From Paenibacillus sp. cl123 (lineage in GTDB: Bacteria > Bacillota > Bacilli > Paenibacillales > NBRC-103111), in NCBI RefSeq assembly GCF_900101595.1, contig NZ_FMYY01000001.1:690585-754584 (forward strand): a stretch of 64,000 bases of DNA, written 5' to 3'. The number at the start of each line of letters is the position of its first letter. Within the stretch, counting starts at the first letter, position 1. The notes beneath the pieces were generated by a model. The model worked only from the letters and a program-made list of their open reading frames with translations, ran no database searches and had not been told where the DNA came from. Positions 41,797 through 50,397 of the stretch are shown one piece after another. The translations under genes and the position numbers were made by a program.

Positions 41797-43401
41797 ATGA
41801 AACAAGCAGTCAAAATCATCGCCTTGTCCCTGATCGCCTCCGCTCTGGCGGGGGGGAGCGGGGCTTCGGCTGCCGCGCTCTCCACGGACGGGCTGCGCGG
41901 CTCCGATAACCGGCTTCTGCTGCAGGTGACAACCGAGGCAGGAAGCGGAGATATGGGCAATCTGAACGGAGCGCGCCTGCAAGCGAACTTCCGGCTGCCT
42001 AACGGCCTGACGGCCGGCCCGGACGGCTCGGTGTATGTCGCGGATACGCGCAATCATGAGATCCGCAAGCTCAGCGATGGCCGCGTCTCCACAGCAGCCG
42101 GTATCTATTATCAGAAGGATGGGAAGGGAATGCCGATCGGCGGACTGCTGGACGGCAAAAGCGATATGTCGCTGCTCTCCCAACCGACCGGCCTTGCTGC
42201 GGATGCGGCCGGCAACGTATATGTGGCGGATACGGGCAATCATGCGATTCGCAGGATCGATCCGTCCGGTCAGGTAACGACGATAGCCGGCGACGGCATT
42301 ATGGGCAGCAAGGACGGCCAGGGGGCGCAGGCCCGCTTCCAAGGTCCGCGGGATGTCGCCGTGGCGGCTGACGGTACGATCTATGTTGCGGATACGCTGA
42401 ATCACCTGATCCGCAGCATTTCGCCCGCCGGAGCGGTCAAGACACTGAATGCGGCCTCCGACCGCTACGTTGAAGTGAGCAAGGGGCAGGCGGCGCCTGC
42501 AGGCGATTATGCGGACGGAGCGCTTGCTTCCGCCAAGTTCAATGAGCCCAGCGGTCTCGCTCTGGACGCGCAAGGAAATCTGTATGTGAGCGACACGGGC
42601 AACCAGCGTATCCGTTACATTGATCTGGTTCAAGGCACGGTAAGCACGGTAGCGGGCATCGGCCAAGCCGAGAGGCTGACGGAGCTGTATGTGCCGGGCG
42701 GTTATGCGGATGGAGCCGCAGCTACGGTGGCCTTCAATTTCCCGCTTGGGCTTGCGGTGACGGAGGAAGGCGGCCTGGTTGTCGCCGACAGCCAGAACCA
42801 CTCGATTCGTTATGTGCTGGACGGTCAGGTCACTACGCTGGCCGGCACGCCTGGACAATGGACGGGGGAGCTGGACGGTATCGAAGCGTACGCGGAGTTC
42901 CAGCGTCCGAGCGATGTGGCGGTTCTGCCGGACGGCGGTATTCTGGTAGCAGACTCTTATAACAATAAAATCCGTCTGCTTCAGCCTTATCGTCTGCCTG
43001 CTTCCATTACGGCTGACGGCTCGGTCAAGGTTGTTCTCGATCAGAGACAGATCGCGTTCGACGCCATGCCTGAGATCGATAACGGCCGCACGATGGTGCC
43101 GGTGCGCGCGATTACGGAAGCGCTCGGCTACGAGGTGAAGTTTGACGACGACACCAGGGCTGTCCGGCTTGCCAAAGCAGGCGTAACGATCGAATTGTAC
43201 GTAGACCGCACGGGCGTGAAGCGTATCCAGGACGGGGTAGAAGGACAACTGAAGGAAACCGATACCGCGCCTTATATCAAGCAGGATCGCACTTATGTTC
43301 CGATCCGCTTCTTCGCTGAAGAAATCGGATTGGATGTGCAGTGGGATAACGTTACGCGGACCGCCATTTTGCGCAGCCCGACAACAATCGCCGCACCGTA
43401 A
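41797..43401 (+). CDS. Secreted NHL-repeat protein with copper-amine-oxidase stalk domain
   Basis: The 534-residue protein has a signal peptide (about 1-27) and six NHL repeats (about 55-400), each built on a core like VYVADTGNHAIRRI followed by a VTTIAG-type strand, forming a beta-propeller. The C-terminal stalk domain of the copper-amine-oxidase-N type (about 410-530) contains RTMVPVRAITEALGYEV and RTYVPIRFFAEEIGLDVQW, a module common in Paenibacillus surface proteins. No catalytic residues are seen, so a binding role is likely. The gene lies 30 bp after the FecR gene and is followed by a terminator, ending the cluster. Confidence 0.88.
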   Translation: MKQAVKIIALSLIASALAGGSGASAAALSTDGLRGSDNRLLLQVTTEAGSGDMGNLNGARLQANFRLPNGLTAGPDGSVYVADTRNHEIRKLSDGRVSTAAGIYYQKDGKGMPIGGLLDGKSDMSLLSQPTGLAADAAGNVYVADTGNHAIRRIDPSGQVTTIAGDGIMGSKDGQGAQARFQGPRDVAVAADGTIYVADTLNHLIRSISPAGAVKTLNAASDRYVEVSKGQAAPAGDYADGALASAKFNEPSGLALDAQGNLYVSDTGNQRIRYIDLVQGTVSTVAGIGQAERLTELYVPGGYADGAAATVAFNFPLGLAVTEEGGLVVADSQNHSIRYVLDGQVTTLAGTPGQWTGELDGIEAYAEFQRPSDVAVLPDGGILVADSYNNKIRLLQPYRLPASITADGSVKVVLDQRQIAFDAMPEIDNGRTMVPVRAITEALGYEVKFDDDTRAVRLAKAGVTIELYVDRTGVKRIQDGVEGQLKETDTAPYIKQDRTYVPIRFFAEEIGLDVQWDNVTRTAILRSPTTIAAP

Positions 43402-43418
43402 GGATGGCCTGAATCTTG

Positions 43419-43449
43419 CCGTTCTTCCCCATGGGAAGGACGGTTTTTG
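43419..43449 (+). terminator. Intrinsic terminator ending the cyclase-FecR-NHL cluster
   Basis: CCGTTCTTCCC pairs with GGGAAGGACGG (one T-G pair) around a short loop, followed by TTTTT. Confidence 0.85.
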
Positions 43450-43568
43450 CGTATTTCAAAAAAAGATGCTAAAAAAGCAGAAAAATAGGCTATAGGCTTA
43501 TAGAGCCCCATCGCCTAAGATGGAAGCAGGAGTATGCAAAAGCCAGGTGGAAAGGGAGTAGACGACGG

Positions 43569-44471
43569 ATGACAAAGACGTTTCGTTTGGCCATTATGAC
43601 CGATGAGGTTTCACAAAGTCCGGAGGACGCCATCAAGCTGGCGCAGGAATTCGGTCTTACAGGCGTGGAGCTTCGCTCCGTGGACGGCAAGCAGCTGCAT
43701 CAGCTGGACGATGCCCGCATCGAGGAGATCAAAGCGATGCTGCAGGAAGCTAAGCTGGAGGTTTGCGGTCTGTCGACCCCCGTATTCAAATGCGAGCTGG
43801 ATCGGCCTGAAGAGGTCGAGCAGAGCCTTGCTATATTGCGCCGGGATCTGGAGCTGGCCAACCGTTTCGGCTGCCGGATTATTCGCGGATTCAGCTTCTG
43901 GGCACGCAAGCCGTTTGAGGAGGCTTTCGATGAGATTGTCAGCCGCATCCGCGGCATCGTTCCGCTGCTCGAGGAAGCGGATGTGGTGTTTGCACTGGAA
44001 TTCGACCCGGCGGTCTACGCGACCAATGCGGAGAAAACGGCGCGAATCGTCCGTGCGGTGGACTCGCCTTATGTGCGGGTGCTGTTCGATCCCGGCAATG
44101 ACCTGTGGGACCCCGATGGAGAGGTTCCTTATCCGCAAGGATATGATCATGCGCGGGAGCTGATGTGCCACATCCATCTGAAGGATGCCGTCCGCCGGGA
44201 CGGCGAGGTTGAAGGCGTCGCCATCGGAGCGGGAGAGGTGGATTACAAGGGGCTGTTCTCCGCGCTCGCAGCTGACGGGTATGAGGGGTACCTGGTCGTG
44301 GAGACGCATTACAGACTGCGCTCCAAGCTGTCGGAGGAGCAGTTGAAGCGTCCTGCCGGGTATGCGTTCTCCGAGGGCGGAGAAGAGGCGTCCAGGCAAT
44401 GTCTGGAGAGCCTGTCCCGATTGCTGCTGGAGCTGCCCGCTTATTCAGGACAAGGAGGTACAGGACGATGA
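43569..44471 (+). CDS. Sugar phosphate isomerase/epimerase (AP endonuclease 2-like TIM barrel)
   Basis: The 300-residue protein has the xylose-isomerase-like TIM barrel: GLTGVELRSVDGKQLHQLDD early, metal-site residues in FALEFDPAVYATN, VRVLFDPGND, MCHIHLKDAV (His-x-His-x-Lys-Asp) and YLVVETHYRL. Members isomerise or epimerise sugars or keto-sugars. The start is at ATG 43569 with AAAGGGAG upstream. The stop overlaps the nagB start by 4 bp, so it is probably part of amino-sugar use, but its reaction is not known. Confidence 0.85.
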   Translation: MTKTFRLAIMTDEVSQSPEDAIKLAQEFGLTGVELRSVDGKQLHQLDDARIEEIKAMLQEAKLEVCGLSTPVFKCELDRPEEVEQSLAILRRDLELANRFGCRIIRGFSFWARKPFEEAFDEIVSRIRGIVPLLEEADVVFALEFDPAVYATNAEKTARIVRAVDSPYVRVLFDPGNDLWDPDGEVPYPQGYDHARELMCHIHLKDAVRRDGEVEGVAIGAGEVDYKGLFSALAADGYEGYLVVETHYRLRSKLSEEQLKRPAGYAFSEGGEEASRQCLESLSRLLLELPAYSGQGGTGR

Positions 44472-45247
44472 GACATGCAGATAAGGTAGAGCCGCGGGAA
44501 AGCCTGCGCGTCGATCAATTGGAAGTCCGCGTATACAACACGCGCCGTGAGCTGGGAGAAGCAGCAGGGCTGGAGGCAGCCGAGGCTTTGCGCGCCAAGC
44601 TGAGCGAACAGGAGCGCGTCCGGATTATTTTTGCGGCCGCTCCCTCGCAGAACGAATTCCTGGAACGGCTGTGCCGGGAAGAAGGCATCGACTGGAGCCG
44701 GGTGACGGCGTTTCATATGGACGAATATATCGGCTTGCCCCAAGGGGCGCCGCAGCGCTTCTCGCAGTTTCTGAAGCGCTCTGTCTTCGACCTTGTGAAG
44801 CCGGGAGCCGTGCACCTGATCGACGGAAGCGAGAATGCGGAGGAGGAGTGCCGCCGGTATGCGGCGCTGCTTGAGGAGGCGCCCATCGATTTCGTCTTCC
44901 TCGGGATCGGAGAGAACGGCCATCTGGCCTTTAACGATCCGCCAGTCGCCGATTTCTCCGATCCCGCGCTGGTCAAGCCGGTGGAGCTGGAGACGGCCTG
45001 CCGGGTTCAGCAGGTCAATGACGGCTGCTTCCCGGCTCTATCCGAGGTGCCGACGCATGCTGTGACGCTGACGATTCCGGCGCTGCTCGGAGCCGGCCGC
45101 ATGTTCTGTATGGTGCCTGGACCAACGAAACGGGAGGCTGTGAAGCGGACGCTGAACGGACCGGTATCTACCGAATGTCCGGCTACGATTTTAAGGTCGC
45201 ATCCCGCTTGCACCTTATACGTCGATTCCGAATCGTACGGAGGCTAA
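44468..45247 (+). CDS. nagB: Glucosamine-6-phosphate deaminase
   Basis: The 259-residue enzyme converts glucosamine 6-phosphate to fructose 6-phosphate and ammonia. The catalytic Asp85 lies in FHMDEYIGLP, and GIGENGHLAFNDPP (about residue 145) holds the His and acidic residues of the active site. It is slightly longer than some homologues owing to a 15-residue N-terminal extension. ATG 44468 follows GGAGG. The gene is second in the operon and leads into nagA after 6 bp. Confidence 0.92.
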   Translation: MRHADKVEPRESLRVDQLEVRVYNTRRELGEAAGLEAAEALRAKLSEQERVRIIFAAAPSQNEFLERLCREEGIDWSRVTAFHMDEYIGLPQGAPQRFSQFLKRSVFDLVKPGAVHLIDGSENAEEECRRYAALLEEAPIDFVFLGIGENGHLAFNDPPVADFSDPALVKPVELETACRVQQVNDGCFPALSEVPTHAVTLTIPALLGAGRMFCMVPGPTKREAVKRTLNGPVSTECPATILRSHPACTLYVDSESYGG

Positions 45248-45253
45248 ATCGGA

Positions 45254-46483
45254 ATGAGAGAGCGGCAGAGCAAGGACGATACGGTGCGCATAAAAGGGAT
45301 ACATTATCGTACAGGCGAGAGGATCGCAGTCGAGGTTAGCGGCGGCCGCATAACCGGGATAAGAGAGATATCGGCAGCGGAGGGAGCGGCACCTTCGGGA
45401 GCTGCTCAAAGCGATACCTCTGCGGGAAGCAAGCTGCCGCTGGTCGGCCCGGGACTTGTGGACCTGCAGCTGAACGGCTACGGAGGATTTGATCTCAATA
45501 CGCTGCCTTTGTCCGAGGCGACGGTGCTGGAGCTGACGCGCTGCTTAGGGCAATACGGAATTACTTCGTATTATCCGACGATCATCACCAACAGCGATGA
45601 AGCGATAACCGAGGCGCTGACCGTGATCGCCCGGACATGCGATTTGTATCCCGAACAGACGGCCATCATTGCGGGCATTCATCTGGAGGGGCCGTTTATT
45701 TCGCCGGAGGATGGAGCGCGCGGGGCGCATGGCAAGGCCTATGTGAAGGCGCCGGACTGGGAGCTGTTCTGCGCCTGGCAGAAGGCCGCAGGAGGCCGCA
45801 TACGCATCCTGACGCTGTCTCCCGAATGGGAGGAAGCCGATGCTTTCATCCGGCTCTGCGCGCAGAGCGGGGTCACGGTGTCCATCGGTCATACGGCGGC
45901 GACTCCGGAGCAAATCCGCAGCGCTGTCCGGGCGGGGGCGACCATGTCGACCCATCTGGGCAATGGCGCTCACGGGACGCTGCCCCGGCATCCCAATTAT
46001 ATATGGGAGCAGCTGGCCGCTGACGAGCTGTGGGGCTGTGTCATTGCCGACGGTTTCCACTTGCCGGAGGCGGTGCTCAAGGCAGCGCTGCGAACCAAAG
46101 GAGACAAGCTCGTGCTGGTCAGCGATGCGGTGTATTTGGCCGGCATGGAGCCGGGCGATTACCAGACGCATATCGGAGGAAAGGTAACGCTGCAGCCGAG
46201 CGGCAGGCTGTGCCTGACCGAGCAGCCGAATCTGCTGGCAGGCTCGGCGCTGCCCTTGACGCGGGGGATCGAGCATATGGTGCGGACGGGGCTGTGCCAG
46301 TGGCCGCAAGCATGGGAGCTGGCCTCGATCCGGCCTGCCCGCAGCATGAACTTGCCCGGGCAAGCCGGTCTGGAGCCGGGTGCGCCTGCGGATCTGGCGC
46401 TGTTCACGATAGAGGATGCCGGCCAGCTGCGGATTCACAAGACGTACAAGCAGGGCCGGATCATTTATGAGTCGGACATATAG
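45254..46483 (+). CDS. nagA: N-acetylglucosamine-6-phosphate deacetylase
   Basis: The 409-residue amidohydrolase-fold enzyme removes acetate from GlcNAc 6-phosphate and supplies NagB. Its motifs are present: HLEGPFISPEDGARGAHG (metal-binding Glu), ISIGHTAATPEQI-like SIGHTAATPEQ, HLGNGAHGTLPRH, ADGFHLP, and VSDAVYLAGM with the catalytic Asp. The length is normal. It is the third gene of the operon and is followed by a terminator. No NagR-type regulator or PTS permease is next to it. Confidence 0.93.
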   Translation: MRERQSKDDTVRIKGIHYRTGERIAVEVSGGRITGIREISAAEGAAPSGAAQSDTSAGSKLPLVGPGLVDLQLNGYGGFDLNTLPLSEATVLELTRCLGQYGITSYYPTIITNSDEAITEALTVIARTCDLYPEQTAIIAGIHLEGPFISPEDGARGAHGKAYVKAPDWELFCAWQKAAGGRIRILTLSPEWEEADAFIRLCAQSGVTVSIGHTAATPEQIRSAVRAGATMSTHLGNGAHGTLPRHPNYIWEQLAADELWGCVIADGFHLPEAVLKAALRTKGDKLVLVSDAVYLAGMEPGDYQTHIGGKVTLQPSGRLCLTEQPNLLAGSALPLTRGIEHMVRTGLCQWPQAWELASIRPARSMNLPGQAGLEPGAPADLALFTIEDAGQLRIHKTYKQGRIIYESDI

Positions 46484-46509
46484 AGAGCCTGGGGACAAGT
46501 AGGAGAGCG

Positions 46510-46543
46510 AGGACCTGACGGAGAAGACGTCGGGTCCTTTTTC
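46510..46543 (+). terminator. Intrinsic terminator after nagA
   Basis: AGGACCTGACG pairs with CGTCGGGTCCT (one T-G pair) around a 7-base loop, followed by TTTT. Confidence 0.88.
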
Positions 46544-46590
46544 CGCCTTGGGATGCGGCTACCGCCAGAGTCCGGCGCTCGACCGGACTA

Positions 46591-47487
46591 TCACGACAAA
46601 TCCAGCGCTCCGCCGGATAAGGATTGGAAGTATTGCTCGACGACTTCCCGGAATTCCCGGGCTGCCCGCGACATGTACCGGCTTCGATGCCATAACAAAG
46701 CGATCTCCCGGACCAATTCGTAATCCTCTACCTGGAGATAGTGGATTTGTTCCCGTGAATTCCTTGCCGTGCTTGGTATGAAGGCAATGCCGATGCCCGC
46801 TTCCACAAGAGCGCTGAGCCTGGTAGGCTCATTTCCCTCGTACACATACTTAGGTGCAAATCCGGCCGACGCACATACGGAGTCTACGATATCGCGAGTA
46901 CGGTAGCCTCTTTTTACGCCGACAAACCATTCCTCCTCGAGTTCTGTCAATAAAACCGTGCTTTGTTTTGCCAGCCGATGCCCCGGGGGGACCGCTACAA
47001 GAATGGGGTCCATGAACACAATCCGGCATTCGATATCATCCCCTTGAACGGGAGGCGAGGACAAGCAGAAATCGACCTCTCCCCGGTGAAGAAGCGTAAC
47101 CATCTCCTGCGTGGTCAGCATTTGCACATGAAATTGGGTGTGCGGATGCTTTTTCCGAAACTCCCGAAGAATATCCGGCAGCGTGCTGGCGTTGGTAACG
47201 GCCAATTCGATCGTGCCATGCTCCGGGTTGGATAAATCGCTAAGCTCCTGCTTGCCTTGTTCCAATTCAAACAAAGCCCTTTCCGCACGGCGAAGAAAGC
47301 TGCTTCCGAACGCATTGAGCCGCAGCTTCCTCCCTGTCCGGTCGAATAGAGGGACCCCGAGATCCTCCTCCAGGCGTTGAATCGTTTTGCTTAGCGACGA
47401 TTGCGTCACATGCAGACTTCGCGCAGCCTCAGTCATATGTTCCAAGCGGGCCACGGCGAGAAAATATTGCAATTGAAGAAGTTCCAT
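46591..47487 (-). CDS. LysR-family transcriptional regulator
   Basis: The 298-residue regulator starts MELLQLQYFLAVARLEHMTE and has the recognition region SSLSKTIQRLEEDLGVPLFDR and a LysR effector domain from about residue 90 (GTIELAVTNASTLPDILREF). ATG 47487 follows GGAGAG. It is divergent from a DHA2 MFS gene; such pairs are usually regulator and target with the ligand exported by the carrier. The 110-bp gap contains a 10-bp palindrome. Confidence 0.92.
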   Translation of the reverse strand: MELLQLQYFLAVARLEHMTEAARSLHVTQSSLSKTIQRLEEDLGVPLFDRTGRKLRLNAFGSSFLRRAERALFELEQGKQELSDLSNPEHGTIELAVTNASTLPDILREFRKKHPHTQFHVQMLTTQEMVTLLHRGEVDFCLSSPPVQGDDIECRIVFMDPILVAVPPGHRLAKQSTVLLTELEEEWFVGVKRGYRTRDIVDSVCASAGFAPKYVYEGNEPTRLSALVEAGIGIAFIPSTARNSREQIHYLQVEDYELVREIALLWHRSRYMSRAAREFREVVEQYFQSLSGGALDLS

Positions 47488-47516
47488 AGCTGCTCTCCAT
47501 TCATTCCTTTGAGTCA

Positions 47517-47559
47517 ATGATATCATAGCATGAAATGCGTTGGAGTAAATGAATGATTT
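47517..47559. promoter_or_regulatory. Divergent regulatory region with palindrome
   Basis: ATGATATCAT (47517-47526) is a perfect palindrome, and GAAAT...ATTTC (47533-47559) forms a wider inverted pair. Both suit LysR-type binding between the divergent genes. Confidence 0.4.
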
Positions 47560-47597
47560 CAAGTACGATATCCTCAAAAGCTATGGGGGGACTCCAA

Positions 47598-48983
47598 ATG
47601 AATGCTCGCAGCTGGTGGTTGATGATTTCCGTTGGGCTGGGAATGCTGCTCAATCCTTTAAATTCTTCGATGGTCGCTGTCGCTATTCCGAGGCTGCAGC
47701 ATGTATTTCAGCTTGACTTTACCGTTGTTTCCTGGATTATTTTCACCTTCTATATCGCAAGTGCCATCTCGAATCCCGTTGTGGGAAAAGCCAGCGATCT
47801 ATTCGGCCGCAAGAACATATTTTTGACCGGACTTATAGTCGCCCTCGTCGCCTCCTTATTAGCTCCGCTTTCATCCAGCTTTGGCTGGCTCATTGTGTTC
47901 CGGGTCGTGCAATCGATCGGAACCAGCATGTTGATTTCGGTTGGAATGGCCGTAACGCGCATTCATATCAAGGAGAATCAAGCGACTGCGTTGTCTGTAT
48001 TGACCATCTTCCAATCCGGAGCTGCGGCTATGGGGCCCTTTGTTGGCGGGTTGCTGGTTTACTGGTGGGACTGGCCCGCTATTTTTTACGTCAATATCCC
48101 ATTCGTCGTCCTGAGCTTTCTGCTCTGTTGGAAGACGATTCCCAAGGACGAGACGCCCTCAGCGGCTGCACGCAGCATGTCCGTTCGTCAATGGCTCGTG
48201 TTGATGGATGCGCCAGGGATTTTGCTCTTCACGGCAGGTCTGATTCCCCTGCTAGTCGGATTGCTGTCGGTAAAGTCATCCGGGCATGTCTCGTTCCTCT
48301 ACATCATAGCCGGGCTGGTCGGCCTTGTTTTATTGGGCGTTTTCGTCAGGCATGAGTTAAAAGCGGCATCCCCTTTTATTCCTTTGCGCACACTTGCCAA
48401 ATATCCCGCGATAACTTGGGTCAATATCGAATTTATGGCTGTTAACGTGCTTTTTTACGCTCTCTTTTTCGGGGTTCCTTCCTACTTGCAAACGGTGCAT
48501 CATGTCAGCGAGCTCCATACCGGGATTCTCATGTTGGCGCTAGGCTTGAGCTCGCTCGTGGCTTCTCCGCTGGCGGGACGCTGGATCGACAAATCCGGAC
48601 CGAAGCCGGCTCTGCTCATGTCCGCCATCCTGATGACATTAGGTTCCGTGTGGATCGTGACATGGAATCAAGCTTCACCGGTGATCAGCGTATGCTTGGC
48701 GTTAGTGGCCTTCGGGATTTGCAACGGGCTGAACAGCGTCGGTATGCAAGCAGCGTTGTTCAGAAGCTCTCCAAAAGAAATAATCGGCGTCGCATCCGGC
48801 TTATTTAGCACATCAAGAAACATGGGAGCGATACTCTCCTCCTTGTTGATTGGCATCGTCATGGGGGATAAATTCAGCTTCGAGGGATTTCGATGGCTTG
48901 GGATTATTCTCTCGGTCATCGCTTTGTCCTTGGTGCTTATGATTCGGAGACGTAAGGAGGCGGGGGAGCTGCGTGAGTCGTAG
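47598..48983 (+). CDS. MFS multidrug efflux transporter, DHA2-like
   Basis: The 461-residue carrier has about 13-14 TM helices. Motif A after TM2 reads GKASDLFGRKNIFL, and motif C-like residues in TM5 read SGAAAMGPFVGGLLVYWWDW, marking a drug:proton antiporter. ATG 47598 follows GGGGGG. It is divergent from the LysR gene and probably controlled by it. The gene ends only 18 bp before the broken nucleotidyltransferase. Confidence 0.9.
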   Translation: MNARSWWLMISVGLGMLLNPLNSSMVAVAIPRLQHVFQLDFTVVSWIIFTFYIASAISNPVVGKASDLFGRKNIFLTGLIVALVASLLAPLSSSFGWLIVFRVVQSIGTSMLISVGMAVTRIHIKENQATALSVLTIFQSGAAAMGPFVGGLLVYWWDWPAIFYVNIPFVVLSFLLCWKTIPKDETPSAAARSMSVRQWLVLMDAPGILLFTAGLIPLLVGLLSVKSSGHVSFLYIIAGLVGLVLLGVFVRHELKAASPFIPLRTLAKYPAITWVNIEFMAVNVLFYALFFGVPSYLQTVHHVSELHTGILMLALGLSSLVASPLAGRWIDKSGPKPALLMSAILMTLGSVWIVTWNQASPVISVCLALVAFGICNGLNSVGMQAALFRSSPKEIIGVASGLFSTSRNMGAILSSLLIGIVMGDKFSFEGFRWLGIILSVIALSLVLMIRRRKEAGELRES

Positions 48984-49001
48984 TGTTTTGGAATGGGTTA
49001 G

Positions 49002-49301
49002 TTCGGATCGAAGGCTAGGGGGGATTTTGAGGAATGGTCGGATGTGGATGTATTGGTTCTTGTCGATGATGAAAAAAATTGGAATAATCGCGAGAAGCTC
49101 TCGGATATTACATTTGACATAAACTTGGAATATGACACTCAGTTAACATGTTTATTAGGAAATTCCAAAAAAAGGGAATCTGAGGACGGCAATATTTGGC
49201 TTCCGCTGAAGGATAATATCATTCAGGAGGGGATAGCTAGTGAAGATATAATAAAGCATCTGAGCTTATGCTCAAGAAAGGGAGGCAGAAGTTTACTTTA
49301 G
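49002..49301 (+). pseudogene. Remnant of an MNT-type nucleotidyltransferase (antitoxin)
   Basis: Read from just after an in-frame TAG, the frame gives FGSKARGDFEEWSDVDVLVLV. This is the active-site signature GS-x-ARG-D...SD-x-D of minimal nucleotidyltransferases, followed by the conserved NLEYDTQLTCLLGN-like region. The 20 or so residues normally before the GS motif are missing, and the only late start is GTG 49044, which lies after the catalytic Gly-Ser. The gene is therefore 5'-truncated, probably by a rearrangement at the end of the MFS gene. Confidence 0.7.
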
Positions 49302-49489
49302 CTCAACTTTCATTTGAGAATGGGCTATATGACGGCTGTGTGAGCGAACCGCTTAATGGATCATCGGCTGATGCCGATTACAGCGCGGAAGTTTCTTTTG
49401 GCAAAGAGGACGTGTCCGGATTGATGGAGCAAATTAGAGCATTTAATGAGGCAGTATCTCAAATCATCAAGCGAGAAAGCAGTAACTAG
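49268..49489 (+). pseudogene. Remnant of a HEPN-domain toxin
   Basis: The frame encodes 73 residues. The start has LAQLSFENGLYDGCVS, the first helix of HEPN proteins, and the end has ADYSAEVSFGKEDVSGLMEQI, their last helices. The central AYYAMFYA-type helix and the catalytic R-x4-6-H segment are absent, so about half the domain was deleted. Its start overlaps the end of the nucleotidyltransferase remnant, the usual order of a type VII MNT/HEPN toxin-antitoxin pair. Confidence 0.65.
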
Positions 49490-49524
49490 GAAAATTGGAC
49501 GACCATGCGGTCGTCCAATTTTCG
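49490..49524. terminator. Terminator after the HEPN remnant
   Basis: A perfect 15-bp stem GAAAATTGGACGACC/GGTCGTCCAATTTTC around ATGC, with short A- and T-rich flanks on both strands. Confidence 0.8.
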
Positions 49525-49581
49525 TTTCGAACCATGCCCTCGGCGGAGACAGAACAGCCTTTTGTCTGCAACGGAGCTTGT

Positions 49582-50034
49582 CTACTCCACCTTAAATTTT
49601 TCCTTTAACACACCGGAACCAATTCCCCCGCCAATCATGAGAACGAGAGGCCCAAAATTCCAAATAAATTTCCCTCCCCATAAGCTAAGGTCCAATGCGG
49701 TAAATTTGTCCAACAAAAGAACGCCAATTTTCAGCAGCAGCAAAATTAAGCCGATCACAATTAAAACATCGAACATAAATTTTAACTTAGGAAAAGCCAG
49801 TTGTTTGCTGTCTCTTATCACTTTCTTGGTCAACTCCTCATCACTCCTTAATAATTCATCAATCGTTACTTCGAAGAGATCACTAATTTTAATAATAATT
49901 TCAATGCTGGGGTAGTTTTGACCATTCTCCCATTTCGAAACAGATTGGCGACTCACAAACAATTTTTCCGCCATCACTTCCTGAGACCAGTTTCTCTTCA
50001 TTCGTTCGGCCTTTAGCTTTTCTCCAAAAATCAT
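49582..50034 (-). CDS. XRE-family regulator with C-terminal membrane segments
   Basis: The 150-residue protein has an N-terminal Cro/XRE HTH (LKAERMKRNWSQEVMAEKL, with VSRQSVSKWENGQNYP) and a C-terminal half with two hydrophobic helices (about 88-110 and 128-145), so it is likely membrane-tethered. This layout is common in Firmicutes regulators of nearby stress or immunity genes. Base composition is clearly more AT-rich than its surroundings, suggesting transfer. AAAGGAGCTGCAGC precedes the ATG. Positions 50035-50320 hold no gene that I can support. Confidence 0.88.
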   Translation of the reverse strand: MIFGEKLKAERMKRNWSQEVMAEKLFVSRQSVSKWENGQNYPSIEIIIKISDLFEVTIDELLRSDEELTKKVIRDSKQLAFPKLKFMFDVLIVIGLILLLLKIGVLLLDKFTALDLSLWGGKFIWNFGPLVLMIGGGIGSGVLKEKFKVE

Positions 50035-50320
50035 GCTGCAGCTCCTTTCCGCTCCATATACGCATTATTTGAATAACTCCATGAAAAAGTAAAGATCGCA
50101 TTAGTTGCATGGGCCCGCAACTCGTGGTTGCCATCCCGATAAATCCAGCTTTCTCGGCCACCCGCCGACACAAACCGATTGTACGCTACATCTGCAATTG
50201 TTCAGATTCGAAACAAAAGCTTACCTCGTGAACAACTTGAAGATATTCAGCTCATGTAAACGCTTGCTAGGATGAAAAGGCGGGCAATCGGCTGCATTCA
50301 TCAAATTCATCAGCGAGATT

Positions 50321-50371
50321 GTCAACAAACCGTTTGTCAACAAGACCGACAACAAGACCGGCAACTAGATC
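50321..50371 (+). repeat. Short degenerate tandem repeat upstream of the SLH protein gene
   Basis: GTCAACAAGACC, GACAACAAGACC and GGCAACTAGATC follow one another at 50336-50371, preceded by GTCAACAAACCGTTT (50321-50335). The unit repeats with a 12-bp period and lies 27 bp before the start codon. It could be an operator array or the eroded tail of a reading frame that ends at TAG 50366. Confidence 0.55.
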
Positions 50372-50397
50372 AAAACTAAAAAGAAAAGGGTGATTTT

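Noticed and set aside
41674..43248. A 524-codon frame antisense to the NHL gene
   Set aside because: Its regular pattern is just the complement of the NHL repeats; no start site or domain supports it.
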